From Sporomusa sphaeroides DSM 2875 (GTDB lineage Bacteria; Bacillota; Negativicutes; Sporomusales; Sporomusaceae), in NCBI RefSeq assembly GCF_001941975.2, contig NZ_CP146991.1, positions 4,767,501 through 4,831,500 on the forward strand: a DNA stretch of 64,000 nt, given 5' to 3'. Position 1 is the stretch's first letter, and every line of letters begins with the position of its first letter. Position numbers and translations under genes: made by a program. Positions 25,995-35,646 of the stretch are shown here, in pieces. Under the pieces are notes generated by a model, which did no database searches, was not told the origin of the DNA, and was given only the letters and a program-made list of their open reading frames with translations.

Positions 25995-27455
25995 TTACTC
26001 AACTATTAATTCATAGTACTGATTAGGGTCATTCCTATTCAAAGCCACTCTCCGTATAAAACCTTTTGCTGCTAACTCTTCTAACACTTTTCTACTTACA
26101 TTAGTACTTCGTTCAATTATCTTTGCCAACTCTTTTGTAGTTACTTTCCCACGGCTATACATAATCTCCAATGCCTGTTTATGATGAGACGGCAGACTAT
26201 TCCACTCACTGCTCACCAGAGTACCAATCCGTTCTTGCCGCCGATTCCTTCTCATAAATACATTATTCTTCAGAGTAAGCAGTACCGACTGATTATTTGG
26301 TTCATCATAAATAGGCTCATCTAAAAAGAATGACTTCATCTCCTCATAAATACGCTTAACTCCTTCACCAAGTTCTTTAACCCAACCAAACTCAGTAAGA
26401 ACTCTAGCAATTCTCGGATTCCTAGAATACCTGACCTCCCGAATATTCGATGTAGTAACAATGTTAGGCAGCTTGCCAGGACTCACTATCTCCATTCTAT
26501 CGTCAAACAATAGAATCTTTATATCATCGCCTTGTATGTTATAAGCTCTATGTGTAACAGCATTTACAATGCCTTCTTGCCAAGCAAACGCAGGGTACTC
26601 CGGAATAGAAACAAACTTGCCATCCAGAGGATTGAGAGCTGTAAACGTCCGCAACTGGCTTTGAACCAAACTGCGTGCGGTTTCTATCTGCTTAACCAGA
26701 GGCCCTTCAATATATTCTTGTTTAATAATATTCATGCTCGTACCGACTTCTGCTTTTCCGCCTTCATACCGGATGAAACGAATACGGGCATTCGGAAGAT
26801 AGGCACTTGGATATTTAGCAAAAAGCAATACCCCAGCAATTGTAATTAACGGTCTGTCTGCACTTCGCTTTGCTAAACCTCTGGCATAAAGGATTTGTAG
26901 CAAATCGTCTCCCTGAAAATTCACTGCCTTTTTATATTCGCTCAATAATTCTTCATCCAAGTCTTCCCAGCGACAGTCCTCAATCACGTTATCTTCAAAA
27001 AGACGTTCACCTTTGTCATACTCCAAGCTTAAACGCTGTTCAAAGGAAAGCTTCTTACTCTCATCACCAACCCGCAGGAAAACTTCATCCGCGCTATTTC
27101 TATGGACCCTATCTGAGCTGGCTTCAATATGGAGGAAGAGCAACCGGTCACTATTTCCATTATTCTTAATTACATCAACAAATTCAGGAGTATACCTAAC
27201 CGAAGGAATGCATTTTTCAAAACCACACTGTATAAAATCATTAATTTTTACATTACCCTGTGCATCAATTCCTTCGATAGCTCTATCTTTAATTCCTATG
27301 GCTATCGTCCCACCATCGGCATTAGCAAACGCGATGACAGTCTCGGTTAACTTTGCTATGGATATAGAGGCGGACTTCCTATCAAAGTATTGGCTCTCGA
27401 CACCAGGGGTAAGTAGAAATTCCATAGTTAAGTTTGTATTATATTTTGACAACAT
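25995..27455 (-). CDS. AlbA_2-type ATP-binding protein (Schlafen-related)
   Basis: About 486 residues start at ATG 27455 (GAGGTGAGATGG upstream). The N-terminal AlbA_2 domain contains ESQYFDRKSASISIAKLTETVIAFANADGGTIAIGI (read in two parts, residues 16-55). A linker leads to a GHKL-like ATPase segment (AWQEGIVNAVTHRAYNIQGDDIKI, SRNPRIARVLTEFGWVKELGEGV), and a C-terminal winged helix follows (VTTKELAKIIERSTNVSRKVLEEL). Such proteins are putative transcription regulators, and related Schlafen-like proteins occur in defence islands. It is separated from the integrase by a terminator. Confidence 0.85.
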   Translation of the reverse strand: MLSKYNTNLTMEFLLTPGVESQYFDRKSASISIAKLTETVIAFANADGGTIAIGIKDRAIEGIDAQGNVKINDFIQCGFEKCIPSVRYTPEFVDVIKNNGNSDRLLFLHIEASSDRVHRNSADEVFLRVGDESKKLSFEQRLSLEYDKGERLFEDNVIEDCRWEDLDEELLSEYKKAVNFQGDDLLQILYARGLAKRSADRPLITIAGVLLFAKYPSAYLPNARIRFIRYEGGKAEVGTSMNIIKQEYIEGPLVKQIETARSLVQSQLRTFTALNPLDGKFVSIPEYPAFAWQEGIVNAVTHRAYNIQGDDIKILLFDDRMEIVSPGKLPNIVTTSNIREVRYSRNPRIARVLTEFGWVKELGEGVKRIYEEMKSFFLDEPIYDEPNNQSVLLTLKNNVFMRRNRRQERIGTLVSSEWNSLPSHHKQALEIMYSRGKVTTKELAKIIERSTNVSRKVLEELAAKGFIRRVALNRNDPNQYYELIVE

Positions 27456-27586
27456 CCATCTCACCTCATCCTGAATAAAGATAATCTAATTTACATTATA
27501 TACCAAAAAGGTTTAATAATACAGCATACACCATCAATTAGTATAAACAATTTTAGGTACATCTAAAATCATTATACTATAAAAAA

Positions 27587-27612
27587 GGAACCACCCCAAG
27601 GAATGGCTCCAT
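27587..27612 (-). terminator. intrinsic terminator after the integrase gene
   Basis: The minus strand forms GGAGCCA/TGGTTCC (27587-27610) followed by TTTTTT. It separates the integrase from the AlbA_2 gene. Confidence 0.8.
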
Positions 27613-27621
27613 TTAGTACAA

Positions 27622-28878
27622 TTACGCAGCATCACGCCGTTCTTCCGGTATGCAGACAGAAGTCTGCACACCAACCGAATAGCCTGTAGATGATTCACGA
27701 AAAAGACCTTCTAGTGCCTTAACTGCAGTGTCTTGCATATCTGGTAATAAGTGGCTGTATGTATCCAATGTCATCGTGACTGTACTGTGACCAAGCCGCT
27801 CCTGTACAATTTTAGGATTTATCCCTTCCAGGAGAAGCAACGTGGCATGTGTATGGCGTAAGTCGTGAAATTTGATACTGCGGTCAATACCTGCGTCTAC
27901 TAGCATTGCCTTGAAATGCCGTGTAGTAAAGTTGCTGGTATCTACCGGCCTGCCAAACATATTCGCCACCACAAAATTATTATTTTCGTATTTATCACCA
28001 AGTTGCGCTATTTGCTCTTCCTGCCATGTTTTATAAATTCGTAATTCTTCAGTAACTTTGTCAGGTAAGGGTATCTGTCGCTTAGACTTTTGGGTTTTAG
28101 GTTCTTGCAGCCATTGTCCGGTAACAAGTTTGCGCCCGGTTATTAGTGACCGCCTGACAAAAACTACACCTCGCTCCAAATCAACACAATCCCATTGCAG
28201 ACCAAATATTTCACCAAGCCTCATACCGGTTGATAGTGCCAATAATATTACGATATATGGAACTTGACCTTTTTGCTTAGCAACACAAAGTAACGCCGTC
28301 ACCTGCTCTTTCGTCATAAGGCATATCTCTTTCTTGGTTAGTTTAGGCGGAATCGTATCTTTTACTACATTTCTTATCACCAGCCCTGCCTTAACGGCTT
28401 GTTCAAGGGCCATACTTAAGTATCTTCGAGTGGCTTTAACTGTACTTGTTGAAATACCATTTCCATTCTTTCCTCCCTCATTTAATAGCTTATTTAGTAA
28501 GCGTTGGACATCCGGAGATTTCAGTTTTCCAATCTGAACATTACCTAGTTGTGGCTTCACATAACATCGCAAACAGCCTTCATACTTATCATACGATTTA
28601 ACCCGAACTTTTTGTTTAACATAATCTTGTAACCAACGTTCTAGCCACTCCCAAAGTGTAGTTTTGTCGGTACCCGGCAGCAAACCACCCTCCAAATTCT
28701 CCAGCCATTGTTGACCAATTTTTAAAGATGCAGCCTTTGTCTGCGTTCCTTTGAGCTTTTTGCGTTTCGTTTCACCAGTCATGGGGTCTTTGTAGGTAAC
28801 TTTAACAAAATAACATTCTCTTTTTCTATCCCATTCCAGAGTGCCTTCCCCATGACCACGATGTGAACTATTTGCCAT
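27622..28878 (-). CDS. tyrosine integrase of the tRNA-Gly element
   Basis: The 418-residue recombinase (ATG 28878, GGAGGGAATAAC upstream) catalyses integration at the 47-bp att site. The N-terminal arm-binding part is GEGTLEWDRKRECYFVKVTY; the SAM-like core-binding domain covers about residues 60-165. Catalytic residues are the Arg in LSTGMRLGEIFGLQW, HxxR in FHDLRHTHATLLL, the His in LGHSTVTMTLD and the Tyr in TYSHLLPDM. All are intact. A small HTH excisionase-like gene lies 31 bp upstream. The true start excludes a longer, unrelated in-frame extension to 28968. Confidence 0.95.
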   Translation of the reverse strand: MANSSHRGHGEGTLEWDRKRECYFVKVTYKDPMTGETKRKKLKGTQTKAASLKIGQQWLENLEGGLLPGTDKTTLWEWLERWLQDYVKQKVRVKSYDKYEGCLRCYVKPQLGNVQIGKLKSPDVQRLLNKLLNEGGKNGNGISTSTVKATRRYLSMALEQAVKAGLVIRNVVKDTIPPKLTKKEICLMTKEQVTALLCVAKQKGQVPYIVILLALSTGMRLGEIFGLQWDCVDLERGVVFVRRSLITGRKLVTGQWLQEPKTQKSKRQIPLPDKVTEELRIYKTWQEEQIAQLGDKYENNNFVVANMFGRPVDTSNFTTRHFKAMLVDAGIDRSIKFHDLRHTHATLLLLEGINPKIVQERLGHSTVTMTLDTYSHLLPDMQDTAVKALEGLFRESSTGYSVGVQTSVCIPEERRDAA

Positions 28879-28909
28879 GTTATTCCCTCCTATCCCAAAT
28901 AATGTCTGA

Positions 28910-29107
28910 CTAAGCACCTTGTGTGCATGCCTCATTAAGCAGACTGTCAACATACCACGACGGAACAAATACTCTTTTGCCTACACGCACCGACGGAATA
29001 ACGCCTTTTTTTACAGCCGCATATATCCCTGCTCGGCTCATGGGAATTGGTCCTCCATTTTTTCTTAACAGTTCCGGTAATTCGTAAAGTGTTTTGTTGA
29101 TTGACAT
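28910..29107 (-). CDS. excisionase-like helix-turn-helix protein
   Basis: The 65-residue protein has a winged-helix fold of the AlpA/Xis type: ELPELLRKNGGPIPMSRAGIYAAVKKGV followed by SVRVGKRVFVPSWYVDSLL. It lies directly upstream of the integrase on the same strand with ribosome binding site AGGAGGAATGTACAC, the usual arrangement of int and xis. It probably directs excision. Confidence 0.8.
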   Translation of the reverse strand: MSINKTLYELPELLRKNGGPIPMSRAGIYAAVKKGVIPSVRVGKRVFVPSWYVDSLLNEACTQGA

Positions 29108-29378
29108 GTGTACATTCCTCCTAATTAATCTTATAAGAGATGCGCAGTGTCATCTCAAATTGCTTATAACAAATTTATTTCGACTAACAGTACCATACAC
29201 CACTAATTACTCCTCTCGCCCTGCATAATCCATATAGCTTTAACTTCGACACTTGTTATTCATTAGCAATAACCGAAAAGCTTTTATTTATTTAGCTTAT
29301 CTTTTTTTTTAATGAAATTTCATTGCTTAAGAAATTACGTTTCTTTTGTAATATAAAAAAATTTCCTTCCCAACTATA

Positions 29379-29909
29379 TCACGTCCAAACTACGCCCATT
29401 TTTATATTTCCATTTTCGTCTGGGTCATTAAATTTTTTCACGAGAACACTATTGTCATTTTCAAGAAAGTACTGCACTCCTTTAGACTCCTTTGCTTCTT
29501 CATTGCCACATATGCCTATTTTAGCTAGGTCACGGTACGCTAGCCACAGGAATGCACCAAAGAAATTCACCATGTTTTTAGAATATTCTTCGACCAGTTC
29601 TTCGGAAGTCCACATTCGTTTTTCAATGGTAAGTGCGTATTTACGGTACTCCCGAACAACTGCTGGTGAAAGTCGATGCTGAGCACCATTAATCAACCTG
29701 TAACTCGCAATAAACTCATAAACAGTATCACTTGGGTATTCTGTAATTTTGCCAACCCCGCGTCCTCCACCGCGTCTCTCCGGCTGAGGTATTAACTTAT
29801 CATTTTCATAATTAAGGAGAGTTCTCGTTGTTATTTTAATTTTTTTATTATCTAACTCTTGTACAATGGTAGTTGGATTCTTAACATTAGTGGACTCATT
29901 AAAGTGCAT
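29379..29909 (-). CDS. MerR-like DNA-binding protein
   Basis: About 176 residues start at ATG 29909 (AAGAGGTGTTGT upstream). The N-terminal region (IKITTRTLLNYENDKLIPQPERRGGGRG) is a MerR-type winged helix recognising DNA. The remainder is helical with a charged end and no ligand-binding motif. It lies between the excision module and the replication module and may be the regulator of one of them. A longer in-frame extension to 30083 has no ribosome binding site. Confidence 0.6.
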   Translation of the reverse strand: MHFNESTNVKNPTTIVQELDNKKIKITTRTLLNYENDKLIPQPERRGGGRGVGKITEYPSDTVYEFIASYRLINGAQHRLSPAVVREYRKYALTIEKRMWTSEELVEEYSKNMVNFFGAFLWLAYRDLAKIGICGNEEAKESKGVQYFLENDNSVLVKKFNDPDENGNIKMGVVWT

Positions 29910-30054
29910 ACAACACCTCTTATCAATTATTATAATGAATAAGAACTTCCGTTTCATTTTTAATATTAATATACACTGGATTTTTAGTTCAGTCAAGTAC
30001 TTTTTGATTTTTTTTAAATAGCTAGTTGTAAAAGTAATACTACATATAAAGAAG

Positions 30055-30092
30055 CCACTGGCACTCAAAAATTGAGTAGCCAACGGCTTCTT
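30055..30092. terminator. bidirectional terminator
   Basis: GAAGCCACTGGC and GCCAACGGCTTC form a stem around an ACTCAAAAATTGAGT core, with T-runs on both sides. It ends the leftward operon that finishes at 30095. Confidence 0.75.
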
Positions 30093-30094
30093 TT

Positions 30095-30289
30095 TTATAC
30101 AGGTGCTCCTCTTGAAAGCCAGTCTCGCAAGGCGTCCCGGTAAACCTTATATACCCTTCCTATTTGTACTCGCGGCAAGGTGCCTTCTTTCAGCATTGCA
30201 TATACTTGATTTGTGCTGATGGAGAGTATCTCGGCAACCTGCTTCGTATTTAAGACAAGTGGATAATTATCCCAACTATTGGATTGCAT
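30095..30289 (-). CDS. helix-turn-helix protein, excisionase family
   Basis: About 64 residues start at ATG 30289 with AAGGAGG upstream. The motif LVLNTKQVAEILSISTNQVYAMLKEGTLPRVQIGRVYKVYRDALRDWL is a MerR/Xis-like DNA-binding domain (shown here as residues about 14-60). It overlaps the ankyrin gene upstream by 14 nt and ends the operon at a strong terminator. This is the second Xis-like gene of the element. Confidence 0.75.
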   Translation of the reverse strand: MQSNSWDNYPLVLNTKQVAEILSISTNQVYAMLKEGTLPRVQIGRVYKVYRDALRDWLSRGAPV

Positions 30290-30587
30290 TAGCAACATCC
30301 TCCTTGTGAGACAGCAATACCATCAAAGCTGCGGTACTGTTGTACTTTTCAGCGTAATCATAGGCATCTCTGCCCAGATAATCATTAGCAGTTTCTACGG
30401 CTGCACCGTTTTCTAGTGGTAACTTAATCATAGCAACATCGTTATTACGCACAGCAACCATTAGCGGCGTAATTTTCGCTTGCCCTGCTATTATGTTTGG
30501 AGTTAGTCCTTGGCCTAGCAAACCTTTAACTCCGACCAAGTCTTTAGTGGCAACCATTTGAAAGAGCTGTCTATGTGGTTTACGCAC
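30276..30587 (-). CDS. small ankyrin-repeat protein
   Basis: About 103 residues start at GTG 30587 (GAGGTGAGCAAGA upstream). Three short ankyrin repeats are visible: LFQMVATKDLVGVKGLLGQGL, TPLMVAVRNNDVAMIKLPLENGA and the DAYDYAEKYNSTAALMVLL end. It overlaps the preceding ankyrin gene by 8 nt, so the two are translationally coupled and probably bind each other or a common partner. The target is unknown. Confidence 0.75.
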   Translation of the reverse strand: MRKPHRQLFQMVATKDLVGVKGLLGQGLTPNIIAGQAKITPLMVAVRNNDVAMIKLPLENGAAVETANDYLGRDAYDYAEKYNSTAALMVLLSHKEDVANAIQ

Positions 30588-31155
30588 TCTTGCTCACCTC
30601 GTCAGTAATCTTAAGAAATTCCCGCTTGTGTTTTTTTAGGTCATAGGGGTAATCTTGAATTAGCCTATCTAGCCGATGACGCAATTCTGCCGGAACAGCA
30701 ATTCCCATTAGTGCTGACCATCTATCTAAACAGCAGCGCCGTTTAATCCCACGTAACAATTTCAAATTTAAGGGTGGTTTAGGTAATCCGCTTTCGTCAT
30801 AAATGGCTATTGACTCGTATTCACCGCAGTTAACCATCAAATCTCTAGCGGTCATACCAAAATCATTAGTCACATAACAATCCGGGTTATACCTTACCAA
30901 TAACTTAACCATAGCAGGTGTTGCTGCCAATATTAGTGCAAAACCAACAAGTTCAGGGAAGTCCTTAAAGCCTTGCTCTAGCAAATATTCAGCCATTTGC
31001 TCATGCCCGTTTTCTACAGCGTGCCACAGAGCATACCAACCTACATCATCTCGGGCAAGTATATCCACGCCCCCGTCTAGCAGGTTTATTACTTCTGCTA
31101 GGTCACCCATCCTGGCTGCAAAATTGAAATTCTCATTAAGAATTGACTGGTTCAT
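30580..31155 (-). CDS. ankyrin-repeat protein
   Basis: About 191 residues. The N-terminal half has ankyrin repeats (NFAARMGDLAEVINLLDGGVD, GWYALWHAVENGHEQMAEYLLEQG, ALILAATPAMVKLLVRYN); the C-terminal half is a basic helical region (LKLLRGIKRRCCLDRW, ELRHRLDRLIQDYP) with no known domain. It overlaps the HTH gene upstream by 20 nt and the second ankyrin gene downstream. Ankyrin cargo on a mobile element often mediates protein binding, such as inhibition of host factors; the role here is not known. Confidence 0.75.
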   Translation of the reverse strand: MNQSILNENFNFAARMGDLAEVINLLDGGVDILARDDVGWYALWHAVENGHEQMAEYLLEQGFKDFPELVGFALILAATPAMVKLLVRYNPDCYVTNDFGMTARDLMVNCGEYESIAIYDESGLPKPPLNLKLLRGIKRRCCLDRWSALMGIAVPAELRHRLDRLIQDYPYDLKKHKREFLKITDEVSKSA

Positions 31156-31678
31156 CTTCATCGTCTCCTGTGTATTTTTCGATATTATCTCTCATGTCCT
31201 GAAAAACCTCCGCTGTCATAATGGGTAGCATTTTGCTCCCATAAAGAGCTTGACTCTGCGGGTCGCCAGTAGGATGTCCGTATAGCAATTCCTTTGCATA
31301 CTGTTCAGCTTTTTCCACCATTACAGCATCAACACTAGTACCACCCTGTGGCGCTGGTACGCCGCCATATATATTAACTGCTTTTAACACCTCAACTGCG
31401 ATTCTGCTATCACCACTATCGAGTGCGGCCTCCATGACATCTAAAGACTTAGTTACCATTCCCCTAAGCCGTTCATGGGCTTCACTCCAAAGCTCTTTGC
31501 GACGAGAATTGAGCTGGGCCATAAAAAAGGGGTTACGAGTCTTCCATCTGGTTATAGTATGTCTATTCACTCCGAGCACCTCGGCAGTTTTAACCACGCC
31601 AACACCGGAAGCAAGAAGGTCTATAGCATTCAATTGCTGAACAGTCAATTTAGGGTGTATTGGGGAACTATAGGGCAT
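31136..31678 (-). CDS. HTH protein of the phBC6A51 / terminase small subunit-like type
   Basis: About 180 residues start at ATG 31678 (GAGGTGAATACT upstream). The N-terminal helix-turn-helix (LTVQQLNAIDLLASGVGVVKTAEVLGVNRHTITRWK) is followed by helices like ERLRGMVTKSLDVMEAALDSGD seen in phBC6A51-type proteins related to phage TerS. No large terminase is present in the element. In satellites a TerS homologue redirects helper packaging, but a plain DNA-binding regulator is equally possible. Confidence 0.6.
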   Translation of the reverse strand: MPYSSPIHPKLTVQQLNAIDLLASGVGVVKTAEVLGVNRHTITRWKTRNPFFMAQLNSRRKELWSEAHERLRGMVTKSLDVMEAALDSGDSRIAVEVLKAVNIYGGVPAPQGGTSVDAVMVEKAEQYAKELLYGHPTGDPQSQALYGSKMLPIMTAEVFQDMRDNIEKYTGDDEDEPVNS

Positions 31679-31692
31679 AGTATTCACCTCGC

Positions 31693-31986
31693 TTACAATA
31701 ACAGTCTTCCATCTTCAAGAAATCGTTCAGGGTTTAGCTCAATGGTAATTGCAGGTAAGCATTCGTACTTCGAGCCATATAAAACTATTCCCCTTGCAGA
31801 GCTCTCATTATGCTCTAACGCTACTCCTTCTTTAGCTAAGGAATACAAGAACTGATGCAGTTCAGGCGCTACCGATTCAAATTGACAAAGAAACCTTGAC
31901 CAATCTTCAGATATTTCCGGCTCCACCGTTGGCACTACCGGTTCTTTTCCGAACTTTAACGCTGCAAATTTGTCAATAAGGGACAT
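31693..31986 (-). CDS. hypothetical protein
   Basis: About 97 residues start at ATG 31986 (GAGGTGTTTCAA upstream). The acidic protein has a central SLAKEGVALEHNESSARGIVLYG motif and no known domain. It is the first gene of the leftward five-gene operon (31986 to 30095), transcribed from the region with multiple TGTAATAA motifs. Confidence 0.5.
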   Translation of the reverse strand: MSLIDKFAALKFGKEPVVPTVEPEISEDWSRFLCQFESVAPELHQFLYSLAKEGVALEHNESSARGIVLYGSKYECLPAITIELNPERFLEDGRLLL

Positions 31987-32020
31987 TTGAAACACCTCAC
32001 TAGTATCATTTATAATAAAA

Positions 32021-32285
32021 TAATAAGTTTGTAATAAGCCGTTATTACAACATATTACCTGCCTGTACCGATACATTTAGCCGATGTAATAATGTAATAA
32101 ATTTTTCAGACATACACCCAAATATTTTAAGAGCGTATCCTTACCTCCACAGCAGAGATATATCAAAAAAATATATGGTATATTATCATTTATTACTTTA
32201 TTACATTATTACAACAAGCTATTGTCATCGGTACTGGCCGGACTATTTTTGTAATAAATTTGTAATAACTTTTATTACATTTATT
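32021..32285. repeat. cluster of about eleven TGTAATAA motifs, iteron-like
   Basis: Between the primase-helicase stop and the operon starting at 31986, the octamer TGTAATAA or its complement TTATTACA (one-base variants included) appears about eleven times on both strands. One pair forms a perfect palindrome TTGTAATAAgccgTTATTACAA near 32030-32051. Clustered iterons next to a replication gene suggest an origin or a multi-site operator. The region is also very AT-rich. Confidence 0.7.
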
Positions 32286-35205
32286 ACGCCAGCAGTGGCA
32301 AGCGGATTTCGATTACCATAGCATTTTTTCTATCAGGGTTGCGTTTGCTTTTATAGTCAACTTTTTTACCCTTTGAGTTGATATGCGGTATTAGCCATTG
32401 TCGGGCTAGAAAATCCGCCTTGACTCTGATAGCATTAAACCCGCCATCTTTCATTGCCCTTGTAAAAGTACCTGAGTTGATAAAGACCGTGTTGCCGTCC
32501 TCAATCCAGCCGTATTCGTATCGCGCATCACAATCAAAGCGTCGGGTATTTTCTTGCATCCATGAATGGAAGTGCATAATGGCACGGGTTGCCTCATCTG
32601 CTTCCGACTTGGTTTCTAACTGTTTAGCAATGGTTTCAAGCATTGCCCAGCAATCATTTACAGCAGTGTCTTCATCTTCCGCAAATATCCATTGCGAAAC
32701 CAGTACATCTGCTGTGGCGATAAGTGCAAGTGCGCTTTGATGACTACCCATTAGGTCGGATGTTTGCTCTTGTAGCTTTTTGCAAATGGACTGAAATAGT
32801 TCGCTGAGCTCAGAGTAATCAATAAGCCGCCGGATAAACTCTGACCCTGCCGTACCATAGACACTATCTAACCTCTGGTGTAACTTCGAACCGTAACTTT
32901 CCGGAACAACACTTTGCGAGTGGAGTTCAAGCACCCTACTTTTAACACCGGTAGCGGAACTGGTATCAGACATCGGATGTTCTCCTGTGGTTATCGCTAA
33001 CGTTCTCCAGTTTTGATAGTTGGCTAAGCCACCAGTTTTGTTACCGCGTGTCCGGCCCTTCCCTTCTCCGAGCATGTAAAGAAGCGACTCAACAAAACTT
33101 TGCTTATTAGCAACTGCAACTATCTGCTTTTCATCAATAACAAGCGGTAAGTTTGATAGAAAGCCGACCTGCTGCTCGAGACCAACTCCGGTTGTATTAA
33201 AGGTCATCATTCCTTGATGTGGGTTACCCCATACAGACAATGCGGCCTTAGCTACTGCAGATTTTCCTGCGCGGCTATCCCCCCAGATGTGGAGTGCAAA
33301 GTTACGTTGCTTTAAAGGCTGCATCATAGGTGCTGCAAACCCAGCGGATAAGACGAACCTGCTTAATGGGTTACCTCGCATAGGGTTCACCAAGTCTATC
33401 CATTCCTCCAAAGTACCAGATGGCTTAAAAGCATCAGCCAGTTTAGCATTTCCGCCCTCGGCATCAAGGATAATATTGCTAAGAGAAGGTACAAACTCTC
33501 TGTCATTAATCCAACCTAGTCGATTAATAGTGGAAATTACCGGGATATCATTGGCAGCCTCAACATCCGCTAAGTACTTAACCAATAATCTTGCTGTTTC
33601 ACTTGTAACAGGAAGTCCAAAGTTCGCCAAGTCCACTATTTTGGTCTTAGAGCATATAGTACTCCGCTCTGTCCGTATTGTCCGCCAGCGATTGTCCCTT
33701 TTAAAAAACAGTTCCACTTTCTCTGTATTTTCATCTACATTCTTTAGGCGTCTGGCAATCGTTATTGGGGTTGGTGAAACTGTTATCTTTCCTTCTTTAG
33801 TCCAAGCTTGGATGCCCTTCGTGGTAACCACCCAATTTTCCGGAACAGTAAACTCATAAGGTAACCCTTCAAATATATTAGTTGCCGATTGCTGCTTATC
33901 CCATTTCCTAACAGCTTCGTCAACTGCGCTCTCAAGGTGCTTTATGTTTAACTTCTTTCCGGCAAGTTCCCTAAATTCAACAATTGCCTTACCATATTCC
34001 GCTTTATCACGGTTTTTCAGTACTCCCAGTGCTGAAACATACTCCTGGTTAAATGCAGCAGTGGGCTGTGATGCTACTCCTTGCCACAACTTTCTTAATA
34101 CCAGCTTCGCTTTAAACACGGCTGAAGTTGCCATTGCTATAGGTGATTTAACACCACATCCACCCGATGGACAATTATGAAAACCTACTTTATCTTGTAT
34201 GTACTCGCAGGTGTGCGGCCCACCATCCTGCAAGCAATGTCTAATTTTTTCATCAGTTTCTTCAACAGAATATCCTGTGTAAGACCGACTAAACTGATGA
34301 ATTACTTCGTTTCCCTTTTCCAATCGGCATAAGTTGCTCACCATAGCAAACCAATCGTTTTCGTGAAGGTTAACTGCATTGTCACGACAATGTTGAATGA
34401 ATGCACAGTTTTCCACGAGTACTCGCACGCTATCATCAGGATTAAGACCCCTATCTATTTGCGGTTGTATAGGTTCCGCTATTGGTAAAAACTCTTCAAC
34501 TTTTTCGATAGTATACCGCCGTTCAGGGTGAGCTTCTAATATCTCAACTTTTATTGGCTGCTCTGGATATTTATAATTGAGAGTTCCAGGAACACGCAAT
34601 ATTCGGGCAAGGTCTGACGTGTTATCTAGCTTCCAGCCATTTTCTTTACCTTTATCTTTCAACAAGCCTTGAAACCTGCTCATGAGTTGTTTTGCTCTTA
34701 AGTTTTCAGCTTCATCTAAATCCCAGGGAGTATTCAGCAGCCAGTAAGCATGTAAGCCATGTCCCGAATTTATAATTACTGAGGGTAATAGCGGAAAGCT
34801 ATTCACAAAATCTACTGCTTCCTCAATACCTTGTGGCAAATTAGTCTCTTTATGAGCATCCGCTTTAACGTCAATGTCAGCCCAAAGACAGGTAATACAG
34901 CGAACATCTTCAACTTTGCCCCGCCCGCTATCCAGCTTTTTCCTGCGTAATCCAAGACCGAAATAAACATCTTTTTTTTGTGACGACAGTTGTTTAGCCA
35001 TATCAATGGCACTCGTAAGCTGTGTAGTTTTAAACCATTTTGTTTGAAAATACTGCTCACATTTTTGTTTATATGCAATGGTCATCCAACCGTCTTGACA
35101 TTCCCCAAAAAGAAAGTGAAACCAATTGGAAATATCGGTACCCTTTGTTGTATTAACTGATTCTGCAATAACCGGTAAAGCCACAGGATTTGTATCTGTA
35201 ATCAT
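32284..35205 (-). CDS. bifunctional primase-polymerase / DUF927 helicase
   Basis: About 973 residues start at ATG 35205 (AAGGAGTGGTTTTCATT upstream). The N-terminal archaeo-eukaryotic primase-like region has the DxD motif in CLWADIDVK, then VIINSGHGLHAYWLL and DLARILRVPGTLNYK (about residues 110-225). A cysteine cluster (CEYIQDKVGFHNCPSGGCG) lies near 360-380, and a C-terminal superfamily-3-like ATPase of the DUF927 type has Walker A WGDSRAGKSAVAKAAL and VIDEKQI. The protein would initiate replication of the excised element. The iteron-like cluster follows its stop codon. Confidence 0.88.
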   Translation of the reverse strand: MITDTNPVALPVIAESVNTTKGTDISNWFHFLFGECQDGWMTIAYKQKCEQYFQTKWFKTTQLTSAIDMAKQLSSQKKDVYFGLGLRRKKLDSGRGKVEDVRCITCLWADIDVKADAHKETNLPQGIEEAVDFVNSFPLLPSVIINSGHGLHAYWLLNTPWDLDEAENLRAKQLMSRFQGLLKDKGKENGWKLDNTSDLARILRVPGTLNYKYPEQPIKVEILEAHPERRYTIEKVEEFLPIAEPIQPQIDRGLNPDDSVRVLVENCAFIQHCRDNAVNLHENDWFAMVSNLCRLEKGNEVIHQFSRSYTGYSVEETDEKIRHCLQDGGPHTCEYIQDKVGFHNCPSGGCGVKSPIAMATSAVFKAKLVLRKLWQGVASQPTAAFNQEYVSALGVLKNRDKAEYGKAIVEFRELAGKKLNIKHLESAVDEAVRKWDKQQSATNIFEGLPYEFTVPENWVVTTKGIQAWTKEGKITVSPTPITIARRLKNVDENTEKVELFFKRDNRWRTIRTERSTICSKTKIVDLANFGLPVTSETARLLVKYLADVEAANDIPVISTINRLGWINDREFVPSLSNIILDAEGGNAKLADAFKPSGTLEEWIDLVNPMRGNPLSRFVLSAGFAAPMMQPLKQRNFALHIWGDSRAGKSAVAKAALSVWGNPHQGMMTFNTTGVGLEQQVGFLSNLPLVIDEKQIVAVANKQSFVESLLYMLGEGKGRTRGNKTGGLANYQNWRTLAITTGEHPMSDTSSATGVKSRVLELHSQSVVPESYGSKLHQRLDSVYGTAGSEFIRRLIDYSELSELFQSICKKLQEQTSDLMGSHQSALALIATADVLVSQWIFAEDEDTAVNDCWAMLETIAKQLETKSEADEATRAIMHFHSWMQENTRRFDCDARYEYGWIEDGNTVFINSGTFTRAMKDGGFNAIRVKADFLARQWLIPHINSKGKKVDYKSKRNPDRKNAMVIEIRLPLLA

Positions 35206-35646
35206 AATGAAAACCACTCCTTGAATGTAATTGAATTTTGTTTTGCATCTGCATTTTTCATGAATTCCAATAATATCCTTCACTTTTCGTTGTCATCAAT
35301 GTATACCTTTGTATTCTATGGATAATGAGCAATGCTCAAATATCAAAATTGCCGCAATTAATTTACTGCTTTTGCTCCTTTTTCTGTATTTCTCATTTGT
35401 ATTTGTGTTCCTATATATTATTATACCTGCCCATACATTTTTCGAAGGGTTCTTATATAATTTATTATACCTAAATAAAATTTAACCAAAATTTGTAATA
35501 GAGAGCATTTTGGCTTTAAAAATTTCTAAATTCTTACCTATTATTAATTATACCTAGACAGTCTGATACTGAACAAAGAGCGTAAAAAAAAGGCTCTAAG
35601 GCCAAACTTCAAACTATATCAAAACCTTTCTGGCTGCCGCTTTTAG
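35206..35646. other. 441-bp AT-rich intergenic region
   Basis: No gene is apparent. It holds the leader of the primase-helicase gene (which starts at 35205) and, near 35584-35612, a minus-strand hairpin followed by nine T residues that can terminate the radC transcript. I see no other structure. Confidence 0.5.
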
